Program-made: the position numbers and the translations under genes
NCBI GenBank assembly: GCA_002943765.1
Contig: PQWQ01000004.1
Coordinates: forward strand, 1-64,000
Origin: Psoroptes ovis
Lineage: Eukaryota > Arthropoda > Arachnida > Sarcoptiformes > Psoroptidae
Length of the DNA: 64,000 nt
Direction of reading: 5' to 3'
In this document: positions 51,116 to 63,423 of the stretch, piece after piece
Numbering within the stretch: the stretch's first letter is position 1
Layout: each line of letters starts with the position of its first letter
The notes under the pieces: generated by a model
Told to the model about the DNA's origin: nothing
The model's input: the letters and a program-made list of their open reading frames with translations, nothing else
The model's database searches: none

Positions 51116-54100
51116 TATTTCTTCAGTTATTTTTTTTCTTTTTTTTACATTTATTTATCCATTTCATTTCGGGTGATGAGTGTGTGTGTGTGAATCGAAT
51201 GAAAATAGATGGTTCATTTTTCATTTACAAAAATAAAAAAAAATACATGTTCCACATAATCAATGATCCAAAACAGAAAAAAAATAAAATAAATTTTTTT
51301 GATAACTTTGACAACAATCAGTATGATTATTCATTCGAATTATTTTTTTGGCCCAAAGTGTTTTGAAAATGCAAATCTAAATATGATTGTTTCTATTTCA
51401 ATTTTTTTTTGAACTTAAAATTCAATTAAAGATTTTCATTTCTTTTATTGTTTTTGACATTTGTTTTCTTGATTGGTTTTTTTGTTATAAATATTTAAAA
51501 ATTTATTTTTATTCACTCTTTGACAACATTGATTGACCATGAATCAATCAATCAATCAATCAACAAAATTTCACTTTGATTAATTGAAAAATCTAATTTG
51601 ATCATCAATTATGATGATTTATGTTCAGTACAATCATGTTGATTGACTCATGGCTCAGCCATATAAAAGCTAGCTCGTTGATCGATTTCATTATTTTCAA
51701 TTGATGTTTCAACGCTTAAAACTTATATTTTCATTATTATTTGTGTTTGTGTCATTTTAATACAAGAAAAAAAATAAATAATTTGATCGTTTTTTCAATG
51801 GTTTCAATGATTGTGTTACCATTTGAACTATCAACCGATTTGTATCAAATATTTTTTCTGTTTTGAATAGTGATTATGTATTTATTCTATTTACATACCT
51901 TGTTTATCTTGTGTACCTCATACTAATTCATAGCTAACTTGGTTCATATTTATTTATTTATTTATCCACAGTTTTCAATGTGACATAAATCAATTGAGCA
52001 CCATCAAAAAAAAGAAAAAAAAGTAAATCTTTAATTTTACGAATAAAATATCAACAACATCAGCCTTATACATTGTACGCATGCAAATGATTAAATGATT
52101 CAGGTATGTTTGCCATTTTGTATTTTTTTTAATACAAACAAACACACACACACATTTATTTCGTTTGATTTTAATGAAAACATATCCATTTCATAACTGA
52201 GATATTGATCAGGTGTAGGTGTGTATGTGTGTGTGTGTGTGTATCAAGTATTTAAGATAATTTAAAAGACCAGAAAATTTTTTTTATCTCTTATCAATGT
52301 GAATCTAGATTTTCACCCAACGTAAAATATTACAAAATTATTTTTTATTATCTGTTAATGCTAAATCGGCTAGCATCGATAAAATAGCAGACGTTAATTG
52401 ATTGTGGGCAGAATTTATTTATTATGAGGCTAAATAATTAAATAAATATTTTGACAGATTCCAAGTCGAATGAAAAAAAAAATGAATTGATTGTGACTAA
52501 TTTTAAGGGTGCAAGAGTTTCTCTAATTAAATTTCGATAAATGGTCATAGATAGAGGTTTAACATTGTGAAACATTTGATACTATCATATCATGAATAAT
52601 AATAATTTGAATATAAATTAATGATTAAAATGATGATAATTATAATAATGTATTTAAATTTGATTGAAATAATGATTATTATCATTATCATTATCATCAT
52701 CATCATCAATGCCCAAATTGTTTATTATCGTGAGTGTGTGTGATATTTATTTGACATTGTACATCATTCATTCATTATTTACCTCTTATCTTATTCAAAT
52801 GTTGATTATCATTATGTTGAATGCTACATTTGATTTATAATCTTCATCGCCAATATTTGTTTATTCACTTGAAATGTGGTGATAATTTTTACTAGAAATT
52901 TCAAGATGCATATCTTTACATTTATTTTCCAGTTATCAGTTTATTTTCTTGTGAAATCTTCAATTAATTCCTCTGCATTTCAATCGAAATTACCTGATTA
53001 TGCTTATGTTCGTTTGCTTGGATATCGATCCATGAATTGCAGAATAATCTGAGGTTTTTTTTTATTTGTTTGAAATTCATGTATATTCGAATAGTCGAAT
53101 TGGCTAAATTGATTGATTGAAAGCATCATCAATGCAATTATCAAAACACAAGGTGTGGTGTGCTTCTTGATAGAAAAAAAAATTTCATATGATTAATATG
53201 AATAATGATAGTAATTATAGCTAACATAATGAAAATAAAACACCCTCTAATCGTTTTGGTATGAATGATCATTTCAACACTTTTTGATTCGATTATTCAT
53301 TCATAATAAAATTTTTCATATTAATGCATAGTATTCAATATGTATGAGGTCATGGTCAGCACATTAATCCATTAGTCCAACATTAGTCCACGATAAATTT
53401 AATCAAAAAAAAGTGTAATAATTGTATTCATCATTTCATACATTTTCATATGATGTAAGGTGATAATTGTGTCGATTATTTTTGTTTGTATAACACAAAC
53501 AAAAATCATATTCAACAATTTCGATTATGAAACGATGAAATGATTATAATGATCAAATTCACAACATCAGAGTAAACTGAAATTGCATGGTCAAAATATG
53601 AATGAATGAATGAATGCAAAACAAATGATTATAAATATTCCATATTATTACCATACTTGAATGCATTGTTTTGTTTTGTTTTTGATGAAATTTAAAAGTG
53701 AAAACACTTAGTTTTGATAAGAAATAATTCATAAATCTTATGAATTATGATTTGAATGATTTTTTTCAAATTAATATCTATGAATGATTGTGATGCTGAT
53801 GATGATGATGATGATTTTCCATGTGTTTATCGATGAAAATCGTTGATCAAAAAAAAAAAAAAAAATTCAGAGATTAAATCATTTTCATTTGTTCAATCAG
53901 ATAAATTAGTATGAAATATCTTGATTTCACCTTTGCTGATAATGACACGATGTATGATTGTTTGTGTGAATGTGAAATACAATTATTCGTTAATTGATTT
54001 TATATAAAAAAATTCATCAGATTCATCATCATTAAAAACATCTGCAAAGATTGTGAACTATGATTTTATCAGATTGTTATACAATGTGTTGAACATTAAT

Positions 54101-55540
54101 TATAAAACAAAAGAGAAACAATACTTTATTTCATTTGAAATGTTTAATTTTTGATGATTTTCACAAAGCCAACAACATTCATTTGTTCATTTGTCAATCT
54201 AAATCTTAAGAAAGTTGATTGATTAATGAATCGTATACTTTTCATTATTATGATCCATTCCATTGTATTTTTGATATTAAATCGATGAAAAATAGTCCTG
54301 TGCATAGTAAATTATCGATTTGATTTTTTTAAAAATAGATTTTCATGTCAACATCAAATTTTGATCATCAAAATCATTATCTGACTTGAATACATTGCCC
54401 AATACAAATGATGAATATTAAAATATTGAAAATGATTATCATTTCATTCGTAAATATGATTCGATCTATTCGATTTTCAAAAAAAATAAAATAAAAATAA
54501 AAATCATTGTCTTTGAATGATTGATTTTTATTCAATTCAATATCCATTTCATCTATTCATCATCATCATTGTATCAGATGGATATGAAATTGAAAATTTT
54601 CATAATCCATGATGACCACATAGTTCAACAAGTCGAAGTCAATAATTTGAGACATAAATATATAATACATGATCATTATTGGATTTATGGATGTTTTTTT
54701 TTTTTTTTTTTGTTCAATGATTGTATTTGAAGAAAAACTGAATGCATTTCGTTTTTTTTTAAAAATGATAGAATGATTCAATACTGATCATTATCATGAT
54801 TATCAATCGAACAAATGATGATCATGATTTTCATTCAACACACACACACACACACATGGCCATACATGAAAATAGTTTGAACATTAATACAGAACAGCAT
54901 CGTTAAGATCATCAATGGCAGATGTTTATTTCTGAAATAAAAAAAAATTGTTTTCTATTGTAAAAACTATACAAAGGCTATCATCATAACAATTTCGAGT
55001 TATACTTTGAACATATCGAACACATTTTTGATGCTACGTTGGTGTGGTGTATCCATTTTGTGTGATTGTGCTTGCGTTTTCTTTGATTGTCGATTATCTC
55101 ATATTTTCAAACAAGGTTTTGACCTGAAATTTTAAAATTTTCAAAAATTAATTGAATAATAATGAAAAAAAATTGATCAGGTGAATAAATTTCAATTTTT
55201 TTTGATTTACACTGGCCAAAGACAAACTGTGAATCACTTGCATTTGTGTGCTTACGATTTCACCAAAATTGATTATGAGCTCCGTTTGTTTTGATGATTT
55301 TCATTCTATTTCAAATATTTAAAACTGTAAATCTGTTCAATTGGGTAAACATCAATCAGTTTTTTTTTAATATAAGTAACGCTTCGATAGATTGATTAAC
55401 ATTTTTTGAATATTTTTTTTTCGAAATTTGCACAGTGAAAAATTGATAATTAATCTAACCAATACAACAAATGTAAATGATTGTTGTTGTTGTGTGTGTA
55501 AAATGAAATGAAATGAAATGAATGCATTATTACATTTCTA
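51116..55540. other. Gene-poor spacer, MITE B copy 1 to MITE A copy 5
   Basis: Contains the TATA/AP-1-type promoter candidate near 51.65 kb, CA and ATC microsatellites, and no recognisable conserved exon. Confidence 0.5.
51644..51690 (+). promoter_or_regulatory. Candidate TATA promoter with AP-1 site and 13-bp palindrome
   Basis: In order: TGACTCA (AP-1/CNC-type site, 51644-51650), the palindrome ATGGCTCAGCCAT (51650-51662), TATAAAAG (51662-51669), and TCATTA with A at 51690, 28 nt after the TATA box. The compact order and spacing are what a TATA-type arthropod promoter looks like. No coding exon is seen downstream within the window. Confidence 0.45.
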
Positions 55541-55620
55541 TTAAGTTGTCCGCAAAGTTTTTGCCGTTTTTTTCGTAAAAAATAATTAGAAAATTGACAA
55601 AAACTTTTCGGACAATCAAA
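55541..55620. mobile_element. Mariner-like hairpin MITE, family A copy 5
   Basis: Begins TTAAGTTGTCCGCAAAGTTT and ends AACTTTTCGGACAATCAAA, flanked by TA, 80 bp. CCG(C/A)AAAGTT arm subtype. Confidence 0.88.
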
Positions 55621-56089
55621 TATCATTATTTCTATTTTCAAAACAAAAAGAAAATTCGTGAGCTGAAAATTGGGAGTTGTTTCATTTCATTTCATTTCAT
55701 TTATTTTTTTTTTCAATTTCTGAATCTCAAAAACTCTCAAACTATAGCCCTTTTTGGAGGGCAAAATCGTGTATTCATTCATTTTGTTTTGTTTGTTTGT
55801 TTGTTTGTTGTTTTTTTATTTTTGAAAAACAACAAAAATATTGTGATGGCGCCCACCAACAAAAAAAAATGATATCCTTTCGATTATCAAATTTTCAATG
55901 ATTTCAATGTTTATAATGATTATCAATTGTAATCAAACAAATGAATAATTTCCAATTTTCTGACTAAGCATACATTTATTTGAGCGTCAAACATATATAA
56001 AATGTCACTGGCAAAAAAATAAAAAAAAATGATTTGAAGAATATCAAATATTCGAAATTTGATGATTTCAATAATATTTTTATAAATTA
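55621..56089. other. Spacer between MITE A copies 5 and 6
   Basis: Short AT-rich spacer with TTTCA and TTTG repeats; no gene. Confidence 0.6.
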
Positions 56090-56170
56090 TTAGATTGTCC
56101 GAAAAGTTTTTGCTGGTTATATTCGTAGAAAATATTCAGAAAATTGGCAAAAACTTTTCGGACAATCTAA
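56090..56170. mobile_element. Mariner-like hairpin MITE, family A copy 6
   Basis: Begins TTAGATTGTCCGAAAAGTTT and ends AAACTTTTCGGACAATCTAA. The terminal 20 bases are an exact inverted pair, TA flanks both sides, 81 bp. This is the best-preserved copy. Confidence 0.93.
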
Positions 56171-56470
56171 TATTTTTTTGATGTAAATTGTAAATAGTAA
56201 AGTATTGCAATACATACACAGACAAACGTATACGGATTAATTTTTGAGCACTGAAAATTTATTTATTCTTATTGTTGTTTTGGCATTATTTACTATTTCA
56301 TATTTTTCCATGTTACCCCATGTTTCAGTTTTACATGACACTAATTTCTCTGCACATTTTTTCAAATTATATTCGTTTGTTTCACTGTTGTTCATTTGTT
56401 GCCATATTTTTAAGGACTTGCAAAAACACACACATAATTCACATACAAATTATCAAAAATCCTGTTATTA

Positions 56471-56633
56471 CAAGGTTTCAAAGTTTTAATTCAAAGTTTT
56501 AAAATTAATTTTCATAGTTTTCAAGTTAATTTTCATAGTTTTGAATCGAATTTTAGATAGTAAAATTACGAAATTCAATTTTAAAACTACGAAAATCAAT
56601 TTGAAAACTTTGAATTATAACTTCAAAACCCTG
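56471..56633. mobile_element. Hairpin MITE, family B copy 2
   Basis: Begins CAAGGTTTCAAAGTTTTAAT and ends TTCAAAACCCTG, flanked by TTA on both sides; 163 bp. Internal blocks (CATAGTTTTCAAGTTAATTT) match family B copy 1. It is longer than copy 1 because the left arm carries an extra repeat of the ATAGTTTTCAAG block. More diverged than copy 1; a TTA triplet array follows directly on the right. Confidence 0.82.
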
Positions 56634-56729
56634 TTATTATTATTATTATTATTATTAATACCATTGATATCATTTTTTTTGTCGTCTCAGAGTGATTTAA
56701 ATGGCTTCCATTTCAGTTCAAGTTTCAAT

Positions 56730-56753
56730 GTGTGTGTGTGTGTGTGTGTGTGT
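56730..56753. repeat. (TG)n microsatellite
   Basis: Twelve TG units next to the second family B MITE. Confidence 0.9.
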
Positions 56754-57099
56754 GCAGTTGTTTGTTGCTGGCAAACAACAGTACAAATTTTCACATGTGC
56801 AAATATTTTCCTCAAATATTTTGTTGGTAGTTTTTTTTTCTAATTGTCAGTTTTAAGTATTTTGTTTCGAAATGAAATTTGTCGTTCATATGTCAAATAA
56901 TTGTACCTGTATGGTACAAGTGAATTTCAATTTTTCAATTTGAATAATTTAAAAAGTTTCCAGTTCACCGTGGTGAAATCTCATCACCCTCAGTCTTTCA
57001 TTTGTCATATTAGACTATTAGTTCATAAATTCAAATTTTTCAAATTTATTCAATAAATCTTAAATCATTATCAATCGATAATGTATGTGAATATATATA

Positions 57100-57182
57100 T
57101 TAGGTTGTCCGGAAAGTTTCTGCCGATTTTTTTCATAATTTCCTACGATATAATCGGCAAGGACTTTTTGGACAACATCTAA
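57100..57182. mobile_element. Mariner-like hairpin MITE, family A copy 7
   Basis: Begins TTAGGTTGTCCGGAAAGTTT and ends ACTTTTTGGACAACATCTAA, flanked by TA, 83 bp. The loop CCTACGATATAATCGGC is the inverse orientation of the copy 4 loop. A short insertion (AT) sits near the right end. Confidence 0.9.
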
Positions 57183-58804
57183 TATATATTCAAATATTTC
57201 AAATAAAACTATTGATTATTATTAATAATTGATTGATTGATTATTAGGTTTTTGGGTTATGAGGTTTTTTTATCTGAATGTCTTTGAATTGGTTGTTAAT
57301 CGAATTATTATTATTATTATTATTATTGGTTTTGGTACTGTTTTCACCAGTGTAAATTGAAAAGTTGAAATCTTGGAAAAAAATTGAACTTTGAATGAAA
57401 TTCTTTATATTATAATCGAGCATTCAATTTACATCCATAAATGTTTATGTTCATCTGTACATTTGAATATTGAATGATGTATTGAAAAAAAAATGCTTTG
57501 AATGAATTGAATATATGGTAAAATTATGCAAATTATTTGCAAAGAAAATACATCATCATATATGTTTTCCACCATTATTAATCCATGAAATTCAAAGATT
57601 GAAGACTCATGATTTTCTAAATATTTTCTGTAAGGATTATATGTGTAAGGTTGATTTGCTTGATTATTATTCATGATTTTTTCTATGCTATGGTTTTTTA
57701 TTGACTTTGATCAGTAACACAGCCATTTTTTTTCGAAAATATTCATATCTCGTTTATTATCTAATATGATTAATAATCACCTGTGATTAGATCATCACTT
57801 TGATTCATTTATACAATAGATTTTTTAATCAGATGATGAATCGATCAAAATCAATTTGCATTTGTACAAGAGTGAAATTTGAAATTTTTTCAAACAAATG
57901 GATACATCCTTAAAATCAGCTGACATACATATTGGTAAAAATATATTTTTGATGAAATTGTATCATCCTTCCATTCCATTGTTTGTGACTTTGATCAGTG
58001 GAAATAAGTTTTTCAGTGAAAATATATCCAATTTTTAATATTTAAGAAATTTTTCTTGAATATTTCTTGAAATTTGCATATAAATTTGTTTATTTGTCTA
58101 AATTTAGTTTCCATTTTTGAAATGGATTTTGATGAATCGAAAGTTTTTTCTAAAAAATCATTTTCATCTCTGAAAAATTCCAAGACTCTACATGACTCTC
58201 GATTTTGATTTGAATTCTCAAATTTGAAAATGAGATGCTTATCACAATATTTCAAGGGTTAATCCGAAAGCTTTCATTTTCCTAATTAGTCGAACGAATA
58301 AAATTTTGATTATCATTTTCATTCAATTGCTTTGTTGAATCTATGACCACCTTGTGCAACCTATGTTTTATATTGTTTATATGTATACACACGAGGAGGC
58401 CACATTTGGTCATTTTTATTTTACATTTTTTTTTTGCATAGAAATAGCGATGATAATCCATCATTTTTTGTGTGTTATTTATTTTATTCAAGCCATTGTC
58501 AGTATGTGATCATCATCATCATCATCATCATCATCAACAAGCCATTTGTTGTTGTTGTTGTTTGCACATCTTCTTCTGAAAATAAAAATGAAAATGAAAA
58601 TTCAATTGATTCGAATTTATTTGAATACATTCATATAATGAATGTATGAATACAAAATAACAATAATAATAATAATAATAATATAACAAAGGTGATGAAT
58701 GTTTTTCGAAGCAAAAAAAAATTGAATACAATAATAATAGCAAGGTTTTTTTATTGCAAGCTGAAAAAAAACATGACAATTCATTATTTTCTCCATATAT
58801 ACAT
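57183..58804. other. Gene-poor spacer after the last family A MITE
   Basis: TTA and ATC triplet arrays (57307-57328, 58508-58534) and AT-rich sequence. No conserved gene recognised. Confidence 0.5.
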
Positions 58805-59101
58805 ATTTTAAGACGCTAAAAAGACGAACATAATCGACGAATTTTTTGGCTTCAAACATGCCTTCAAAAATAACGAATGATTTGCTATCACAATGGCCAG
58901 TATGTGCCAAATCGTAAAAGCCGGTATATGTTTCATAACATAAGAAAGTTGATGTTCGATGCTTGTACAAAAACACAATACTGAAATAATGACGTATCAC
59001 TACGAAAAAATTTGAAAAAATTCATTACGTTATAACCTGTTCAAATGCTTTACTACAGAAAATAGCTGAATGATGTCTGCCATCCTTTCGTTGCTTATTT
59101 T
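58805..59101 (-). CDS. Unidentified coding-like patch, possibly two short exons
   Basis: The frame is open for 128 codons on the minus strand, and its middle has balanced composition unlike its surroundings (YETYTGFYDLAHTGHCDSKS, then FVIFEGMFEAKKFVDYVRLF). A possible upstream exon, 59037-59101, reads KISNERMADIIQLFSVVKHL. It lies between a pyrimidine-rich acceptor and a GTTATA donor, and it joins in phase across a 56-bp gap to an acceptor at 58981-58982. DIIQLFSVVKH and DYVRLFSVLKY look alike, hinting at an internal repeat. I recognise no family. A shorter plus-strand frame is also open across part of it, so the strand is not certain. It may be a real lineage-specific gene, a decayed one, or chance. 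Confidence 0.25.
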
Positions 59102-60019
59102 CTTGAAAAAATTACAATAAATGAAATGTGAATTCAATGAAAGAAAAAAAACATTGAAATTCAATCAATTTTTCAATTTTTTTTTTCGCTTAAAAATTGA
59201 TGTCAAATTGCAGAAGCGAGAAGCTTTTGAGAAAAAAATTGAATTGATTGTGTAATCCGATTTCAGAAATAATATTTTCTACAGAAATAACAATGAATTT
59301 AGCACGTGAAACTAATAATGATTATTAAAAAATTAAAATTAAAATAAGCAAAAATCGTGCACAAATCATTTGCCAAAACTTGAATTAAATATTTTTCGAT
59401 GATTATATGACTATTTTGGCTCTATGGATGTTTGAATAATCGATTCAAAGTTCGCAGTAAAAATGGATAAGAAATTGATTTATGATCACAAATCGATTTG
59501 ATCAATGATTTTTTTTTTCGAATGCACACAAAACGAATACAAATTATTATTTCGATTGATGTGAAATTTGTTCATAAATTTTATTTTATTTTTTTTCGTA
59601 AAATTATTTATCAATGATTTTGAATGATTTTGATTTATCCAAAAATTATTTTCCAATACATTCCGATCGGTTTACATTACTATCGACTATATATACCATC
59701 ATTTATTGAACAATAATTACAAACATTGAATTATCTTTGAATAAAGTGTAATTCGATAGAGTAAACAATGCTCAAGCATGATTTTCCTCTCCGAAAAAAA
59801 GAAAAATGAACGTTATTTTTTTCACATTTCAATTTTTTTTTTTTTTTGGAAATAAAACTGTGATATTGTATTGCATATGAAAATCATAATAAAGTAGAAA
59901 CATAGATTTATATTTAAACACATTGAAAACATATAACAAAATAATAATAATAATCTTAGTACACAACAGGTACCACACCTATGTATGTGTGTATCCATGC
60001 AGCATACCAGCAAACAATC

Positions 60020-60020
60020 A

Positions 60021-60050
<30 letters not shown>
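60020..60050. repeat. (AAT)n microsatellite
   Basis: About ten triplets without interruption. Confidence 0.9.
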
Positions 60051-60051
<1 letters not shown>

Positions 60052-60835
60052 TTCATTCCCATTGAAATGTACACAATGAAAATCGAACTAAACAACAACA
60101 GCAATAATAACACTTCTGTGCTGTGTTATCTTAATTTATTTTTATTATTTTTTTTTTTTTTTTTTTTTGAATCAATTGTTTGACCAAATGTGATGATGAT
60201 GATGATGAAAGAAAAAAATATACAAAATAATTATAAAAAAATTCCATTCATTTTATTTAAATTGAAAATCATATGCATTTATATATATATATATATTTGG
60301 TTTAGACTTGCAATCAATTGCTATGACTATTAACTAATTAAACGGCCATTTAATAAACATTCTTCATATTTATGTATTCAAAGAGTTTTTTTTTTTTTGA
60401 ATTTGAATGATTGTTGTGGTTTCGTATTGTTTTCACAGAAAAAAACATTTCGTTCAACATTCAATTTGAATACGATGAACAATTAATGATGTGAAATTCA
60501 TACGTATGTATTGAAAGGCCTTCCTTAATATAAATTTCCGTAATTTGAAATTAACACACGATTTTTTTTTCTTAGCAATATATGCTTGCGGTTTGAGTAT
60601 ATTTTCCGAATAAGATTTGTTTTTTTGGCCAGAAATTATTGAATTATCACATTCAATAATAATAATAATAATAATTTAATAATTGTAATTGGTGAAACAA
60701 TTAGTAAAGTTACTTAACAAATATGATTTGTTATTGAAAATCAAAAGATTAATTTTTGATTTTCTTCGCATCTCATTTTTAGGCCATGAATAATGAATTT
60801 GCCATTACTGGCCAACAATTACTGGTCATCATTTG

Positions 60836-60863
60836 TATGACATCATAAATAATTGATGTCATA
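60836..60863. repeat. 10-bp inverted repeat with TGACATCA arms
   Basis: TATGACATCA and TGATGTCATA are exact reverse complements around an 8-nt loop. TGACATCA resembles a bZIP (ATF/CRE-like) half-site pair, so this may be a protein-binding site and not an RNA hairpin. Confidence 0.8.
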
Positions 60864-62231
60864 TTTTAAATCACAATTCAATTCAATCATGATAATAATT
60901 GATTGTAAGTCACGAAAAAAATGATAATAATAATAATTTGATAGCTTTTAATTGAAATCTAAATTGTCCCTATGAACCATTCAAGTGTGTGTGTGTTGTT
61001 GAATCATTATCATTATTAATAAAAAATCATTTAGGCTGAAGGAATGTCGATGCACAAATGTTTTTTAGTCAAAAAAAAATTGTAAAGCGAACCCTTTGAA
61101 CTATTGAAAATGTTTCAATTTTTTTCAATATTTTTTTAATAAAAATGATGACAAATGAACGAAATGAATATTTGACAAATATATTTTGTTTTTTTTCAAT
61201 TGTTTTCTCTCTGTGTAATAATAATAATAATGACAATGATTGATGCAAATTGAATTTTTTTTTTTTTTGAATGAATGAATCAAAATACATTGAATATTTG
61301 AAATTTAGATTAAAATATGTTTTTTTACCATTCACGATTCGGACAAAATAATTTATTGTCAATTTGTTTCAATTTTTGAATAAAATGACAAATAAATTCA
61401 ATATATATATCATATAATCAGTGTGTGTGTGTATAGATAAATTCAAATTTGAATACAATATTCGTTTGAATAGAGATAACAATAGATATATATATATAAA
61501 TAGAGAGAGACGAATGCGGACATTTGAATGAAAATGTTTTTTTTTTGAATTAGTTTTCAATTATTTTATTTTATTTTTTCGGTCAAACTCTTTTGAAATT
61601 TGATGAAATTTTATTTTTTTTTTAAATTTCTATGTGCTTCCTACATGCCTTCGAATATGCAAAGATTGCGCGAGAAGTAAAATTGAAAATTGAAAAATAA
61701 TCAATGCTGTTCACCATGTTGCTTTGCTGGGCTACTTGAATTTCTTGAATCATCATCATCATCATCATCATTATCATAGATTGCATGTTTGTTTATATGT
61801 TTAAAGAATTTAGATTTCTGATATAGATTTTGATTGATTGATCGATTATTGAATATTGCATCTTGACTGGTTTTTTATTTTTGACTTTTATTTTGTTTGG
61901 ACATATTTTATTCCATTTTTACAAGTCAATCAATCAATCAATCAACCAAATGTATGAAATTGTTCAATGTATTTTCATCTGTAGATATTCATCCGATATT
62001 TTCGTCTCAAAACTAAGACCTTGAAAAATATAACAATAACAACACGCATAAATAAAGGTAATTTAAATTTGATTTATTATTTGATAATACCAAATAATTT
62101 GCATGTAAATATGTGTACAATGAATAATTTTTGAAATATTTTAATTCAAAATTTATTACTATTTGTTTGCGTGGGCCATAATATATCCATGATTTTGAAT
62201 AACGACATTAAACTTGTCCATATACTTGTCA

Positions 62232-62308
62232 TTTCAATAGGCCTATAGTCATTTTGCCTATTGAAACGATGAATAATTTGATTTGATTCAATTCATATTG
62301 AATCAAAT
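62232..62308. repeat. Two adjacent perfect inverted repeats
   Basis: First: TTTCAATAGGC (62232-62242) with GCCTATTGAAA (62256-62266), 13-nt loop. Second: ATTTGATTCAA (62281-62291) with TTGAATCAAAT (62298-62308), 6-nt loop. The two are 14 bp apart; neither matches the MITE families. Confidence 0.85.
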
Positions 62309-63367
62309 TTGAAAATATTAGCCAAATGATTGAATATTCGAAGGTATTTTGCATGATAAATAATTTTATTGTTGTTCATTTGATGGCAATGATGATGATG
62401 GTAAAGCTACTGATTACGATGATAGCATTGAATATGTTTATATTTATTCAAAAAAAAAACGATTTCAATATGATTACGAAACATTTTTGGACATTGAAAA
62501 TGAAGAAAATAACAATAGTTTCATCATTGTTCAATTGTATTAGGTCATAAATAAATGAAAAAAAAAATGAAATGAAATGAAATTTAACTAATTTAAAATT
62601 CAAAAAAAAAAAAAAATGAAAATGAAAATATATTTTTTATAATGATAATTATTGTCATATTCCGTTTGTCATACAGTTTAAATTCATTTCAGTAACATCC
62701 TGAATATTATGAATATTTCTCAAATATTTTTTTTTTTTTTTTTCATTGTTTTCCATCCATCATTAGCGACCAAAAACATCATTGAAAATTTTGTTTTTTG
62801 AAAAACTGCATTCATGTTTTAAACATTGAATATTAAATTGACTTTGTATTTATAGCCATTTTCTAATGAAAAAAAAAAACATTGATTCAAAATAGTTGAA
62901 TTATTCATATTCAATGAATATTGAAAATGACAATATAACAATGGAATAAAAAATAAATATAAATTTTCAATGTTATTCAGTGATTTTCATGAAATGTATG
63001 CACACCAAAACACGTGCACATGAGTTAGCCTGTATGATTATTCCATTATTTGTACGTGTTTTTGTTTGAATCAAAAGAATTTTAATGAATTTATTTCGAA
63101 TAAACACACATAAATAGTAGAAACACTTGAATACAAGAGGATTAATTTCATAATTTTTTCTGCAAAAAAAAAATTATTCGGAAATCGGATGAATTAGGAA
63201 TTTAAAGTTAGCATTATTATTATTATTATTATTATTTTTCTTTTTGGGTGCATAAATAATATCGATATACTAAATTTTTCATGCAATGAAATTTCTAATC
63301 TTTGTCATTGCTTTATGTTCAATTTATTTGTATGAATTACAAATTTTACGCAAATCGTTTTTGGTGT

Positions 63368-63423
63368 GGAACAATGATTTGTTCGCTGAATTCATATGAA
63401 AATAAATCGGAAATCATTGTTCC
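63368..63423. repeat. Perfect 13-bp inverted repeat, 30-nt loop
   Basis: GGAACAATGATTT (63368-63380) and AAATCATTGTTCC (63411-63423) are exact reverse complements. ACAATG/CATTGT inside each arm resembles SOX-type binding words in opposed orientation. No MITE-like ends. Confidence 0.85.
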
